From the NCBI RefSeq assembly GCF_023159225.1, contig NC_063181.1:7089606-7153605 (forward strand): a stretch of DNA of 64,000 nucleotides, read 5' to 3'. The first letter of the stretch is position 1. Each line of letters starts with the position of its first letter. The notes under the pieces were generated by a model, which did not search any database, was not told the origin of the DNA, and saw only the letters and a list, made by a program, of their open reading frames with translations. Origin of the DNA: Perognathus longimembris pacificus (lineage: Eukaryota; Chordata; Mammalia; Rodentia; Heteromyidae). Positions 25,669-38,623 of this stretch are shown in pieces. Both the position numbers and the translations under genes were made by a program.

Positions 25669-27351
25669 GGCATCAGTTCCACACTTAGTAAAGTGTTTCA
25701 CTTTGTATTGGATTTACTTGATGTGCTTTCTGAAGGTGATTTGAAGGTTATACCCATCCATATATTTAGTTAAAAGAACACCTCTTTTTTTTTTTCAAGC
25801 TGTAACATACATTGTTCTTTTGGTCTCATATTTGTGAGGAACATTTGCTACCTTAATATTTTTCATAAAAAGAAATGCTTATGCACATTTTTAACCCCCT
25901 TAACAACAAAAGCTAAGGAGTCTTAAAATAGTAACAATAGAGAAACAAAGCCTGGAAATGTGTTTGGCTCTCCTACACAGCCGTGGTGGAACTGAGTTTA
26001 GTACAATACTTTTGTAATTTGTTCTAAAGAAGGAAGTTACACATATGATTCAGACATAAGAGTTTTTGTGAAATTATCTCTGAATTGTTTCATAAGCTCG
26101 AGTCGGTTCTGAATCATTTTGTAGAGAAATACAGAACTGTATTCCCGGTTGAAGTCCAAATATTCACTCTGAAGTTAAGAGATAGCCAACGTAGGGTTTT
26201 TTTTATTCTTTCTTTCTTAGGGTTTGTGTCAGGATTTTGGGAAGACATCTGATGCAGAAAGTATTTATTTGTGGAGTCAGAAAATAAAGATAGATATAAG
26301 GAATTGGGCACTTTCTCCCTTCTTTTCATATTTCTTTACCTTTCGTTTTTCTTCTTATTGTTTTGATACACAAAATGCAAAGTGGATGGGATGTAGGAAC
26401 TCTTCAGCAAGCAAGAGACTCTGCAAGGGAAGCTCCACTGTCAAATTGTTAGGCTGAGTGGTCCAAGATAAGACAATCTGTACTTCCATCTCGCCTGCTG
26501 TCATGTCTTGAGCCTGCTCATTTTGTCTGTGATCCTAGTCTACAACTCTTGATGAACTGTCCTTTACTAATTATCGAAAGGATTGTTGATGTGAAAGACT
26601 AGAAGCCCAGTTGGCTAGAATGTTTATTTGTACTTGAGCTTCTGATGATCCAACTTTTAAGAAGAGATGTGACTTTTTAAAAAAAATTGTTATTTCAGAC
26701 GTCTTTAAAGAAAAAAAATATCCTCAGGGAGAAAGGTTGTTTCTAGTCAGGAAAATTGGGATGTGAATGTATGTCTTTATTGTTTTAAATTAAAACGAGT
26801 CTATCTGCACCAGCGCCCCTCTTCTGACATTGTCTCTCTTGCCAAATATTTTATGCATTGCATATTTTGTGTTATGTTTCTGCTAGCTGCTGCCTTTCTG
26901 AAGCTAATTGGAGTCCTTAAAAAAAAAAACCCTTAAAACATTTCATCTGTATGTGTTCCCAACATTAATTTACTCAGTTTTGAAATTCTCTAAACGGAGA
27001 TTGGACGTTTTGTGGGGAAAGATTTCACTTTCGGCATCCACAGGGCTTGCTGAGCTTTTTTGCTGTGTAATGCCTTCTCGCTCCGGCTGTGGATCTGTTC
27101 CATGAGAACCAGGAGAGGAAGACTTAGAATTTTATAAAAGGCACAGAGCCTGGAGAAAAGGAATCCCAAACACAAACACCAGGAGATACCTATTTCCCCC
27201 ATCCAAAGTAGTACTTTCATTATTTGTTGGCATGTTTTGAATTGGTGACATTGGCTTTGCCTCTGAGGTGGCTCATCTTGATGATTTGCTCTTGAATTCT
27301 TAAAACTCTGCATTGCACATAATCTTGTACCAGCCCAGCACTGTATCCGCT

Positions 27352-27354
<3 letters not shown>
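25667..27354. other. Intergenic DNA, nothing recognised
   Basis: AT-rich, without identifiable repeat families or coding signature. Confidence 0.4.

Positions 27355-27406
<52 letters not shown>
27355..27406. repeat. (CA)n microsatellite
   Basis: About 26 uninterrupted CA units. Confidence 0.97.
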
Positions 27407-27408
<2 letters not shown>

Positions 27409-28337
27409 TTTTTCCTCCAAGCTCATTAAGGGCCAACTTAGCAACAGACAGGACTCTTTTACGAGAGACTCTTAATGAAAATGAGTTTTGTCAAACTTTA
27501 GCAGATCAGTGACCTTTTATCTGTGTATGGAATGTCTGATGAGAACTTGACCTCAGTGGTATTAAATTCTCATTTAATCATTAAGTCTTGTTGTCTCTCT
27601 CAGGCCTGGGTTGTTTCGCCCTTATTTTCTGGCAATTCTAAAAAACACAGTAATCTTTAATAATCCTCTAAGAATAGGCCCCCTTTCATAACTGCCACTT
27701 TTCCCTTAGATTGCCAGGGAAGTTTTATCTTTGGGGATATTTTACTCATTTTTCTTTGTTACAAAAAAAAAAAGAAATTTGAGTCTTTTCCTGTACTTTA
27801 TCTTCCCCCTCATTAACTTAAACACAGATGGGATCTTCCTGTTTGTGTAATACCATGTCTCACTTTGTGAAATAAGTATACCTTGGGAGAAAGAGTGTGG
27901 TACTGTATGGTATAAGGTCTGTGTTGGAGGCAAGTGTTTTTCAAGTGTTGTCTTCCTTAAGAAAAGATCCTAAGATTAAAAAACAAAACAGAACAACATA
28001 ACGACAGCAGTTGATAAATATAACAATGATACTGTTCATCAGAAATGCTTAGCTGTGTTTGCCCTGAGTTTCTGGACTCGTTCTCTGACCCCCTTCCTCT
28101 CCCCTTGCGCACAGAGGTGTGGGTACCTGTGAAGTGGGAGACCTGCGGGGTGGCCAGAGGAGGGATTGACTTGTAACCCGGCCTTGCCAGGCCCGAACTC
28201 TCTTTCCACACCCTGGTACCCTGAACCTCAAAGCCAGCGTCATCATTCCCACGCTGACAATGCTACCGGTGCCTAAAAGTGAAGCAAAAGAAGGCCATGC
28301 TGCTCTTGTCTGAGGACAGCAGGCATGGAACACACAT

Positions 28338-28452
28338 TAGTAGTCTCATTTTATAGCTCCTGAGGTGGATTAAACCATGTGTGTGAGGCTGAGGATCTGA
28401 CAAGTGGTGGAGCTGGGATCAGAACTCAGATCTTCTGACACTGGTGCTAATA
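28338..28452 (+). repeat. MIR SINE fragment
   Basis: TAGTAGTCTCATTTTATAGC and, further on, GGTGGAGCTGGGATCAGAAC match the core and 3' part of MIR in order. Confidence 0.6.
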
Positions 28453-28554
28453 TAAAAAAAAATATTTTTTATTTATTTTTTTTTACTAGGGTATCAAACC
28501 CAATCTCAAGCAGCATGAAAGACCATTGAGAGGAGAGAGAGAATAGTCCTATCT

Positions 28555-28765
28555 TATATTAATGATACATCGAGTGCTTCTTGTGTCCTGGATCTAAGCC
28601 AAACCTTTGCTGGATTATTTCATTGGATCATTCACAATAATTCTTTGAAGTGGCTCTGGTATTATCCCTGTTTGATAGAAACAGCGATGGAGCACAGAGG
28701 CACAGAGAGGTTAAACACGCACACACAGCAGGAACATAGTGGAGTGAACCTAGCAACTTAGGTCA
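28555..28765 (+). repeat. MIR SINE
   Basis: Order of MIR blocks: a GAGTGCTTCTTGTGTCCTGG-like start, ATTATCCCTGTTTGATAG, then GCACAGAGAGGTTAAACACG and a trailing GTGAACCTAGCAAC. Ancient, diverged. Confidence 0.7.
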
Positions 28766-29805
28766 GGCTCCATGTCGTGGTTCTCAGAAGGTCCTGCTGT
28801 CCACCTTCAAAAGAGCTCATGTGAAGGTCATTGTTTATTTATCTGTGTGCTATCTTAAAAGAGACCTAAACATTCGATGTTGCTTTCACAGAATCTTTCT
28901 ATTTTTATATAAAAATAAAACATTTTGAAATCATCTCTGGTGAACAGACTTTCTTGGTTTGTGACTTTATTAACTACAGTAAGAATAAAAACATTGCGTT
29001 ATTTGTCTTTGTTATCTTTTATCCTAAATTACCTTCCTATGTAATGGGTGTATGGGGGGGGGGCGTCCAGTCCACTCATTCTATTCTACGTTCTGTAAGA
29101 AATATCCTCAGTCATCTATCTGTTATTTTATATCCTCAGTTATGCATCCGTTATTTTATCTGATGTCTGTCATTAACATTCGCCTGCAGTTTAGTTTCTA
29201 AGGCGATTTTAATTTGTACAACATACTCATTTATCAGCACATCACTTATGTACTATTATACCTATCCATTTATATACATTAAAATTCAAAGGAAAATCTT
29301 TTAACCATGTCTTTAAAGTACTTTTTGGTAGATGTCAAACTCTTTAAACTAATCTCCTTAGAAGGAACCAGTAATAAGCATTTGAATGTTGGCCATGGAA
29401 ATAGCTTGGCCCACAACCTTCATTAGTGAAGTTTTACAATGGGATGTCTGGCAAAGAGACAGCCACAAATAATCTTAAGTGAACCTCCTGGATCATCTAT
29501 TTTATACTAAAATCAGGGTTGTGTATTGCATTTATATAGGTGGCGGGGAGACAAGTCGGTCTCAATCCATTTTTCTTTGTTATTTATGGGAAAAGGTGCT
29601 CTGACTCACCCTTATTTTCATTTGCAGAAATTGGCTTTGGTTTCTGCATTAGCAGACAGGGTCGAAGAAGAGAACCGGTTCTCATTTTTCTTGAGCAAAC
29701 GTTGAATTTGAACAGAAGTGACATGCATCCTCTATTAGTCATGGTGGCAATTGGTTCCTGCCTGTGGGTTATATAAAGTTATGAGGACCTGGATGCCTTC
29801 CTTTG
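28766..29805. other. Intergenic DNA, nothing recognised
   Basis: AT-rich; no gene and no clear repeat. A TATATAAAG motif lies at ~29770, just before the 52-base tandem duplication. Confidence 0.4.
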
Positions 29806-29904
29806 CCACGGTGACTCATCTGATTGGTTGGTTTCCTCCGGTGTCCGGTAGTCTTCCCCACGGTGACTCATCTGATTGGTTGGTTTCCTCCTGTGTCCAG
29901 TAGT
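29806..29904. repeat. 52-bp tandem duplication, two copies
   Basis: Copy 1 starts at 29806 and copy 2 at 29858. Each begins CCACGGTGACTCATCTGATT and includes GGTTGGTTTCCTCC; only a few bases differ. Each unit holds TGACTCA (AP-1-like) and ATTGG (inverted CCAAT). Confidence 0.9.
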
Positions 29905-30559
29905 GTCTCAAGCCCCTTCCTTCTGCTGCGTTCAACAGGCCCAGGAAACCCCATTTGCCCTGGCTCCCCAGAGTGAGGCTTGCTCTGGGCTGTGCGTGTG
30001 CCTTCGTGGGCGGGCACCGTCAGGCCACCATCAGGCACTGCTAGGCACTGGGCCTTTATAAAAGACGGGACAGCACAGTTGACAGTCTCACTGGAGCTCC
30101 TGGGACCCGATTTCAGGAGATCACCAACTTATGCAAATCCTTCCCCTGTGTTCCTGGAATGAACTCCATCTCACCATTTGTGATATGGTTAGGTCTTCCT
30201 GCTGCCAATCAATTAATGTCCCAATACCGTAAAATAAAAATTAAGTAGTGCAACCAAGTCCTTCATATATATATAATATATATATAATATCGCATATACA
30301 CAATACCATCTATAACACAATAAACTATGAAATACATATGTGTGTTTGTGCTTGCAGTCAGCATTACCATGCATATCATATACATATATGACACACTGAC
30401 TTAATTTTGGTAGTGAATTTTGTTATGAATATTGGTTGTGTGAGTGCACACATGCTGTTCTTCCCCTCCAACTTCCCCCCAGTGACCGCTTGGTTTCTCT
30501 GGAATCAGGCACTGTTGGGTATTGTGGAGCTGGGTGAGGGCTAGGATTGAAGCTTGGAT

Positions 30560-30800
30560 GAATGGGCACCAGGTGAAGACACAGCGGCTGCAGAGAAATG
30601 CACTCGGCACGGCTGGAGAGAAACAAGGTGAAATAGGAGCGCAGAGGGTGGGCCACTGAGCCCACTGGTGACAGGAGGGGAGGTCTGTGCAGAGGCCTTT
30701 CTGGAAGAGGTGGCCTTGGAGGTGAGTCACGAGGCATAAATAGAAAGAAGGGGAGGGACATGCCTCTCAGAACAGCAAAGAGGCAGAGGGCGGAGGTGGC
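30560..30800 (-). repeat. Possible L2 LINE fragment
   Basis: CTTTCTGGAAGAGGTGGCCT and the following AGGCATAAATAGAAAG resemble the antisense L2 3' region; weak match. Confidence 0.3.
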
Positions 30801-31188
30801 TGGGAAAGGGGGCCGGGGCTCCCGGCTGTGGGGACAGCAGAAAGTCACTGGTGACCCAGCGGGCACACCACAGAGCGGAAATCCCACAGACACGGCTCTG
30901 GGACTAAATCCCAGCTTCATGGGATGAGGGGCCAAGCCTGCTACCGGCCTGCCAGTCCCAGAGCCTGGCATACCCTGAGTTCAACCCCACCTAGATTGCC
31001 TTCCACCTTGCCAGTAGTTTGAACTTGGACACAACCACCAATCCCTTCTTTTGATCGGTTGCCTTGCCAGTCACCTGGTGAGAATAGCCTCAGGATCCTC
31101 TGACATAGCTGTTTTAGGGTTGGTACCCAATAAATGCTGACCACGATTAGATTGTTTTTTCCCTCCATATTTAGCATTTAACAATGTA

Positions 31189-31265
31189 ACAAGCATTTAT
31201 TAAGCCCCCATTGTATGTATGTTTTCTAACAATTTTACTTAATATTCATATTCACCAAATGACTA
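31189..31265 (+). repeat. Possible MIR fragment
   Basis: AACAAGCATTTATTAAGCCC followed by ACTTAATATTCATATTCACC resembles the MIR 5' and core order. Confidence 0.4.
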
Positions 31266-31350
31266 TTATAGTGAGAGAGGCTATACATAGGGAGTATAGT
31301 CTTTAAATAGCTACATATCTACATATAGTCCCTCTGTATATAGTCTGTTT

Positions 31351-31353
<3 letters not shown>

Positions 31354-31405
<52 letters not shown>
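31354..31405. repeat. (CA)n microsatellite
   Basis: About 26 uninterrupted CA units. Confidence 0.97.
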
Positions 31406-31407
<2 letters not shown>

Positions 31408-31488
31408 AGCACCCAGAGAGCTACAATACCTGGTTGAGGATTTTTAGGTAGTGAGACCAGCTCCATTTCAAGTCTAGCCTTCTTTTTT

Positions 31489-31788
31489 TTTTTTTTTCAA
31501 ATTTTTATTATCAAACTGATGTACAGAGAGGTTACAGTTTCATACGTTAGGCATTGGATACATTTCTTGTACTGTTTGTTACCTTGTCCCTCATACCCCC
31601 CCTCCTTCCTCCCCCTTTCCCTTCCCCCCCGGAGGTGTTCAGTTCACTTACACCAAACAGTTTTGCAAGTATTGCTTTCGTAGTTGTTTGCCTTTTTTTA
31701 CCCTGTGTCTCTCAAATTTGGTATTCCCTTTCAATTTCCTACTTCCAATACCAGTATACACGGTTTCCAATATACTCAGATAAGATTA
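31489..31788 (-). repeat. 5'-truncated LINE (L1-type 3' end) with target-site duplication
   Basis: Antisense element with a poly-T (poly-A tail) at its left end, then TTTTTATTATCAAACTGATG and GTACAGAGAGGTTACAGTTT, a C-rich block near 31590-31632, and an abrupt right end. A ~20-base duplication beginning CAAGTCTAGCC flanks it (31469-31488 and 31789-31808). The assignment to an L1 3' UTR is inference. Confidence 0.65.
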
Positions 31789-31819
31789 CAAGTCTAGCCT
31801 TCTTTTTTCTACAAATGGG

Positions 31820-33756
31820 TATTCTCTATAATCTGTGAATCCTTTTTAGACAGCTTTAAGTCCCAATCTGTTTGTTAATAGGACACTTGAATTCTTATCC
31901 CTTTCAAAGGTTCATACATATTAGGTTTATGCCTTTCAAGTCTTTTATTTATAGAGATTCTATCAATAGGTGAGAATCGGGGAGAAATTATAAATATACT
32001 TCAGCAAAAATAGTGTGGGTGAAAACAGTTATTTATCGCAGCATGCTTCATATTAAAATATGTCAGACAGCTCATTATTTTCTTGGCAAACTGTGAAGGC
32101 TCTGGAAAGGGATTAGAAAGACCTCTTTCCTTTTTCAATATCATTTGTCTAATACTACTTGTCAGAGCACTTGGAAACCACCATGTGCTTGCTAGAGCTT
32201 TTTTTTTTTAACTTTTTATAATCATAAAAATAGTGTAATGTGCAAGTCTGAATGCAAATTACCTCCTTTTTAATTACATTATGGGTGTAAATTACCCCCG
32301 GCATCAAACATTTCTGCCCTGGAATTCCAGAAGTCTGTTCTGCAATTATACCTTTATGCTCTCCTTGCAAACTGACAGTGGCAACCCATGTGTAATCACA
32401 ATAATTATGAACACCGCTTGTGATGTGCTGGTTAACTTAAAATCTAGTATCGTGATTTTATACTTGACACGTAAAAGCCCACTCCCATCACATTTGCACC
32501 AGCAACTAAGTCTAATCATTTCTTGTGTGTACAACCTCAGTACCAGGAAGTGTCAAAGTCATCAGATGCCCAGAGCAGAGCTCTAGGATCCAGGGAGCTG
32601 TATGACCGCAGCAGTCTGGGTGATACTGGTTATCCGTGGCTTTCATTTGTTCCTCTGTTACTCGGGTGACACTATCTACTTTATCATAATGAGCTGAGAG
32701 TCTTCAAGGAATGGCTGGTGCTTTACATTCGCTGAGAAGGCCAATGTAGTTAGAGATCCAGTGGTACAACAACTCAGAGAACTAGAACTCTTTCCTGTAC
32801 TCACTGGGGTGGCCTGTTAGGCTCGGTGCTGGCACTTGGGGCTTGGAAGTTGATTCTTGGCTGTACGTTAAGGGAATGATCTTCTCTGTGGGGTCAGCAT
32901 TGGCTTTCAATTAAACGCATACTCCAACTTACAGAAAGTGGAATATACAAGGCCGGGGGGACCTTTCCTGCCCAGGCTTGGGGCTTGGGGGGAACGGCCC
33001 TAATTTCTGCTTCTCCATCTGTAGCAAGGGGAACTGGCTGGTGCTGCCACTAAAAGCAGCAGGAGTCCAACCACAGCTCCATTGCTTATAGAAGGAGAAC
33101 AGACCGGACAAACAGCATTGAGAAAAGATCGGACCACCACGCCCAGCACGGGTAGTGTGATCTGCAGTCAGCTAGCAGTGTACATGTCTGGGTTTCTTAT
33201 CTTTACAGTCCTATACAAAGTGGATTCTTTTATGCCGCAAAGGAAATAGAGCTGTACAGATGGGTCACAGCGTAGCCAAGCCCAGAGGACGCATCCTGGA
33301 GGAGCTGGGTCTGGAAATGTATCTACGCAGTGCAAAGTAGGGTGCTCCCCACCCCATCTGAGCTTAGAACTGAGGGGTTCACAAAGGGACGGGGCCAGGA
33401 GCCACCATGCTTGATTCCAGTTTCTCTGAATTCTCCTCCCGTCATTCACTTCCCAGGCAAAACTCGGTCCACTAGACCGTAGGTCTGTCCACATCCCCAC
33501 AGACACTTTGTAGCCTCCTCGCTCATAGCCTCCCTTCACCTCTTCTTGAAGGTCCTTAGCAGTAGCTATATGCAACATGGCTTCTATTGTTTCATGAATA
33601 CACTCTGTTCTCATGGTAGGGCTTGAGGATCCTTAAAGGCAAAGACTTCCTCCCTGTCGACATACCCTCCCTTAACTTCTCTCTCTTGTTCAGTGTATAG
33701 GATAATATTCAACAATCACAAGTTCTCTATAAATAGACCCATTGAAGTAAATGCAA
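31820..33756. other. Repeat-poor intergenic DNA, no gene
   Basis: No SINE, LINE or microsatellite was seen over ~1.9 kb, unusual for this part of the window. It contains homeodomain-like AATTA motifs and an octamer ATGCAAAT at 32252-32259. No gene-like frame. Confidence 0.45.
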
Positions 33757-33808
<52 letters not shown>

Positions 33809-33816
33809 AGAGAGAG
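33757..33816. repeat. (CA)n followed by (GA)n microsatellite
   Basis: About 24 CA units, then a short GA run ending in GAGCGAGCG. Confidence 0.97.
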
Positions 33817-33920
33817 CGAGCGCTAGAGGTATGATTTCCTAACCTCAGGGGAAGCAAGGGTTTGGCAGTTTGGTACGGTTTGCTTCAGTGGAGGGTCTGC
33901 AGTGGAGGGTCTGGTGGGGA

Positions 33921-33933
33921 CCCCCCCCCCCCC
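33921..33933. repeat. C13 homopolymer
   Basis: Thirteen C followed by GCCCC and a short CACACACA. Confidence 0.95.
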
Positions 33934-33939
33934 GCCCCA

Positions 33940-35154
33940 CACACACATGGGATTCCCTTGGGAAGTTCTCCCAGAGCTCACAGCACACATAGGTCAAGCA
34001 ACATCAGAGAGAACATGCACAAAGTCCTGGAATTGTGACTTTCAGCAGTGTGACTTGTGCTGGAACCCTCGGCTTCTTTCTGTGTGTTCGTTTCTTGAGA
34101 GGGCTGTGCAGGTTTTAGTGGGAATTATGGCAGGATGTTTGTGCAAGGCAGTGTTTTATGTACACAGCCAATGGTCAATCAGTGTTTGGTGAGCAGGTGG
34201 TTAAACCAGACCGAGTAAAGAGAGGTAAAAATGGGATACTCCCCCCACACCCCAACATTGATTTCTTTGGATCAATATGCACAAGGTAGTTGATTTGGAA
34301 TTTTTTGGCGCCCTAAAGGCAATCTTTATCCCGAGGTGCTAGCAACGCCGCATACTGGACTTGCGAGGCTCTCCTCCGCGTCACCCTTCGCCCTTTCAAT
34401 GTTCCTCTCTGCAGAGCTTCATTTCCAGCCCTATGTGGAATCTACCTTGTGTGGTTTCGCATGCAGAGGGAGAGCTGGGAAGAGAAGCTTGCAGCAGCTG
34501 GTGCTGGTGCGGTTGTTGTGGGAGAGACACAACTTGTGGTGGGAGAAGGAAGGCCTTACAAATGAGCACGTTCTTCAAGCACTCTGCCCACTCCCCGTCA
34601 GCGAGGACAGCCCTAGCGGTGTCAAACCTTGCCCTGCCCCCACAATCCCATTTAGTGAGGGGTTTCTTCTCGGTTTGGTACTCGGTTATTTTAGAAAAGT
34701 GTGTGTGGGCTCTTGTTAGACAGGTAATAAAAATAGCAATTGTGTCACATGCCATTTTTTTAAAAGAGCATTTAAATCACATTTTATATTTCCAAAAGGA
34801 TTTGGGAGAAATCAAGTCATTGTCAGCAACGGTGCTTTGCTTGAGCCACATTTATGAACATATTTTCCTTTGATCTTGGGAGAGTGGGTAAACAATAGCT
34901 CCCAGTACTAGCAAGCAGAGACTGGAAGCTACTCCTAGATCCTAGTTTCCATTAACACTTGATGGGCATTCTTCCCACTGATGGAAGACAGTGGTTGAAT
35001 CTGGGGAAGGAAAAGGTTTTGGGTTTTTTTTTTTGAGATATTAATGGAATCTGGACATAATGGCAACTGAGTGGTTCTACGTAGAGGAAAGTCACTTGCC
35101 CACAAGAACTCCTGTCAAGAGAAGGATCCACATTTGGATTACAAGAAAATATTT
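33940..35154. other. Intergenic DNA, no gene
   Basis: No gene-like pattern and no clear repeat family; apparent open frames here are unrelated to any protein I recognise. Confidence 0.4.
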
Positions 35155-35358
35155 TCTAGGTGTGGTAGTATATGCCCGTAATCTCAGCTACCCTGGAAGT
35201 GAAGGAAAGAAGACAGAGAATTTGAGGGCAACCCAGGTAAAAATTAGGGACCCTATCTCAAAAACAAACAACAATAACAACAAAACCCAAAAAGGGTTGT
35301 GGGGGCGTGGCTCACATGGGTGAACACCTAGTCTTCATCCTTAGTACTTAAAATACAA
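35155..35358 (+). repeat. Composite B1 + ID-like SINE (B1-dID type)
   Basis: B1 half: CTAGGTGTGGTAGTATATGC, TAATCTCAGCTACCCTGGAA, and ACCCTATCTCAAAAAC; then an A-rich linker (AACAACAATAACAAC) and an ID-like half (GGGGGCGTGGCTCACATGGG). The arrangement recalls B1-dID elements known from several rodent families. Confidence 0.55.
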
Positions 35359-35699
35359 ATACCAATTAGGTTCCTAAGAGAGAGAGAGAAAAAAAAAGAT
35401 TTCCCCAGTCCATTGTGTGGTGGAACTTGAATTACATCATTACTCAAGTCACTTCCAAATGATTTTTGTCAAGCTCTGTATTGATAACATTCAGTCCTTG
35501 ACTGAGCTGGCCATTTGCCATGCATTGGGAATCTACAGTTGGGAATCTGAATGTTGGACCAGGAGCTGTCAGTTTCCCCTGTGGGCCTCAAGTGGAGAGG
35601 TGGAAATGTGTTCTGCACAGATCTTAGTGTTGTACGAGTCTTGAGAATGAAGACTTACCCCAGACTGTAAGAGCAACCAAGTACAGAGCCCTCCCACCA

Positions 35700-35915
35700 T
35701 ACAAATTGGTTTGTTAAATGTAAAAAAAATTCAATATATAACCTAAAAATTAAGAAAAGTGAGGGAAGTAGTGGGGTGAGAAGAGGGGGTGAGTAGTTGG
35801 GTGAGAATGTTAAAAAGGGTGACATTGATCAAGAGGTACTATATTCATAAACCGCTTTGTTGAATGACAACTCCTTTGTAAAACTACTTAAACATAATAC
35901 AAATATTAAAGAAAC
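35700..35915 (+). repeat. L1 3'-end fragment (probable)
   Basis: G-rich tract (GAGAAGAGGGGGTGAGTAG) followed by CTCCTTTGTAAAACTACTTA and a terminal AAACATAATACAAATATTAA. It resembles the piece at 49741-49935, so it is a dispersed repeat; L1 3' UTR is the likely source. Confidence 0.45.
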
Positions 35916-36412
35916 GATCTCATTTGGTCTTCATTCATATATGGGGAAATGAAGTTAAATGATTTCTTCAAGATCATCCGCTTGTAAAACAATTGTTTTG
36001 GGAACCCTAGCGCCTGCCCTCTATTTGCAGCGATGGTGGGGGGAGGGGGCTTGCTGACTCGATACACCACTTCCAAGTTGCAGTGTGGGTGCCCAGAGCG
36101 CAGTGAATGATGGGAGAGGAGCGGCGGGGTGTGGTGGGGGTAAAGACAAGAGTTCATCTGCAAGGCACATTCACTGTGGCCCCTGGACACGCAGCCTCTG
36201 AAGCAGGCTACAACACAAGCATCAGATACAGAGAGACTCTCCACCCAACTGGGGTGGGTGGGGCCAGCCCTCACTGTGAAGATTGCTGGAGACCAGGCCT
36301 TGACTTATGTCCTCTCAGCCTCAGGGAGTCCAAAATCTGTTTCCTATTCTTAACAAAAGGCTTCTGAATTTGTAAAAAGCCTCCTGGTTTACTGAACAGA
36401 ACAATGACAATT

Positions 36413-36413
36413 G

Positions 36414-36447
<34 letters not shown>

Positions 36448-36550
36448 TACATACATATATATATACATACACACATTATATATATACACACATATATACA
36501 TTATATATACATTAATGTATATATACACACACACACACACACATTATACA
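36413..36550. repeat. Complex TA / TACA / CA low-complexity tract
   Basis: Alternating (TA)n, TACATACA, ATATATACAC and (CA)n blocks over ~140 bases; alternating purine-pyrimidine throughout. Confidence 0.95.
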
Positions 36551-37649
36551 CCCCCATGGGGCTGTGCCAAGTGTGGAAGGAGACAGCGCCCTTGGCCATC
36601 ATGAGCTTGTCCTTCCTTCCACTCACTCTACATTTCCCCTGGCTGTTCCTGGTTTGGATTATCTCCACTTGCCTGTGTCTTCTCATTAAGCTTCCACCAC
36701 TGACATAATTTTATTGATCTGCTACCAAAGGAAAACCAGGGCCAGCCATAGGTATCTATGCACACTCACCCCTTAGAAATGAAAATCTGCACAACAAACA
36801 CAGACCTAGGCAGTGAGGGCTGACTTCATCAGTTTCTAGATTCACCTGAGGTCTCACAGTTAAAAAAAATGTAATTGGTGGCTCCCCATAATAATCCTTT
36901 TCAACAACATAATCACTTACAACGTACGAAAACTCTCTACTATGCTATTCATCCGGCTCTTCCCGCAGCGGTGCTGTGACGGGGTTCTTCCGTTTCCCGG
37001 AGAAGGTGTCTGAGCCTCAGAGAGGGGTTGGGAAGATGAACCAAGGCCCCTAAGGCCGGACACCCTCTCCCACCCTGGGGCTTGGGTGGCCCCCCCTCTT
37101 CTTCATCCTAGGCCTTGTGGGATGGACAAGTGACTTCCTCCTCCCAGGGTCTATCCGAGATATAATCCTTATACTTGGACTCCGTTGGGGCTAAGGTAAG
37201 TAACTAATAATTCTAAACCTTCATCTTACACCTACACATGTGCAAGAATTGGATACAAGAGTCTGGCACAGAGTTTGTATTTTGAGAAACTGATGCTTTT
37301 GGTAACTGCCTACCTGGTGAACCATAAAAATACTCACACGTGATTCTGCTTTGGAGTTTCACGTCGGGTCAGAGGCCCTGTGGCCACAGCTGTGCACACT
37401 CTCCACGGTCCTTTATTTGTGTCTCCCCTGATGCGGCTCAGGCTTGGCAGAAGTTAAATCCCCGGGGCCCAAGACTCACTAACAGAGATTCTGATTTAAT
37501 TTGCCTAAGGTTCTGATTTAATTTGGCCTGGGAAACAATATAAGGTTTTAAATCTCTCTGGATGATTTTGATGTTCATCCAAGGTACAAAACAAAACCAG
37601 TGGTCTGGAGGAATGGCTGTCAGTGTGTCTGATGGGATGGGGTACATGC

Positions 37650-37651
<2 letters not shown>
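36551..37651. other. Intergenic DNA, no gene
   Basis: A possible MIR piece at 36955-37035 (CCCGGAGAAGGTGTCTGAGC, then CAGAGAGGGGTTGGG). Nothing else recognised. Confidence 0.35.

Positions 37652-37695
<44 letters not shown>
37652..37695. repeat. (GT)n microsatellite
   Basis: About 22 uninterrupted GT units. Confidence 0.97.
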
Positions 37696-37697
<2 letters not shown>

Positions 37698-38623
37698 CCG
37701 TCATAATCACTAGACGTTTTATGGAATACTCTATGTAAGACACCCTCCTCTGAGTGTATCAGAGACCTGGTCTTTATTTGCTAGGGTATGGTAGGGTTAA
37801 GATACTTAACCATTCTCAACTTTGATCTTGCAGGGACACGTGTAAGAGGGCAGGGTAGGGACTTCTAGATGCCTCTGTTAACCGCCTCTCCGTTGCATCA
37901 TATGGACACGTTTGGAATTGTAGGATTCTGATGTACCATCTTTGGTGAGTTGTCTATCACTAGAGTAGAGAAGCCCGGGCACAGAGATGGAAATAGCTCT
38001 TCGTCAGGGACAGAATAAACCAGAGCGACAAAGAAGCCACTTCAGGGACAAACCTTCACAAGGGAAGGGAGATTATTGTTTCCATGAAGGGATTCTGGTC
38101 TCCAAAGCCTTTTAGGAAGCGAGTCCACTTCAGTCACTCACGTAACACTCTCCACTACACATCCAGTGTGTGCCTGGAACCGTCCTAGGCTCACAAGAAG
38201 AAATGGTGAGGAAAAGGAAAGAGTGTTGACCGCTGGTTCTAGGAAACTCAGTTCTCTTCTGGAGAAGGATGGGCCGGGGGGGTCCCTGGAGGGCTTGCAA
38301 GCTGACTTTCAGCATACCCCAGCCTCTGCAGCGGAAGGTCAAGGTTGAGGATGGATGGCTAGAGTCCAGAGATTCTAGTGACTGGGTTAGCTGAACATAC
38401 CAGCCCCAGGGATCCCGGCTGCTTGGAATGCGAGGCAGTGGGAGCCAGCTAGGAAAATGCCTTGCTAAGAAAACATTTCTACAGCCAGCAGGGCTGGTTT
38501 GTCCCTTCAGCTCCGCTTCAAGGACATCAAGACTTAAATATGCAAAGAGTTCCCTCTACTGGGCAAACATCACTATTGCGGGCCAGGAGGCTGATGGAGA
38601 GAGCTGAAAATGAAGTAGCATGG

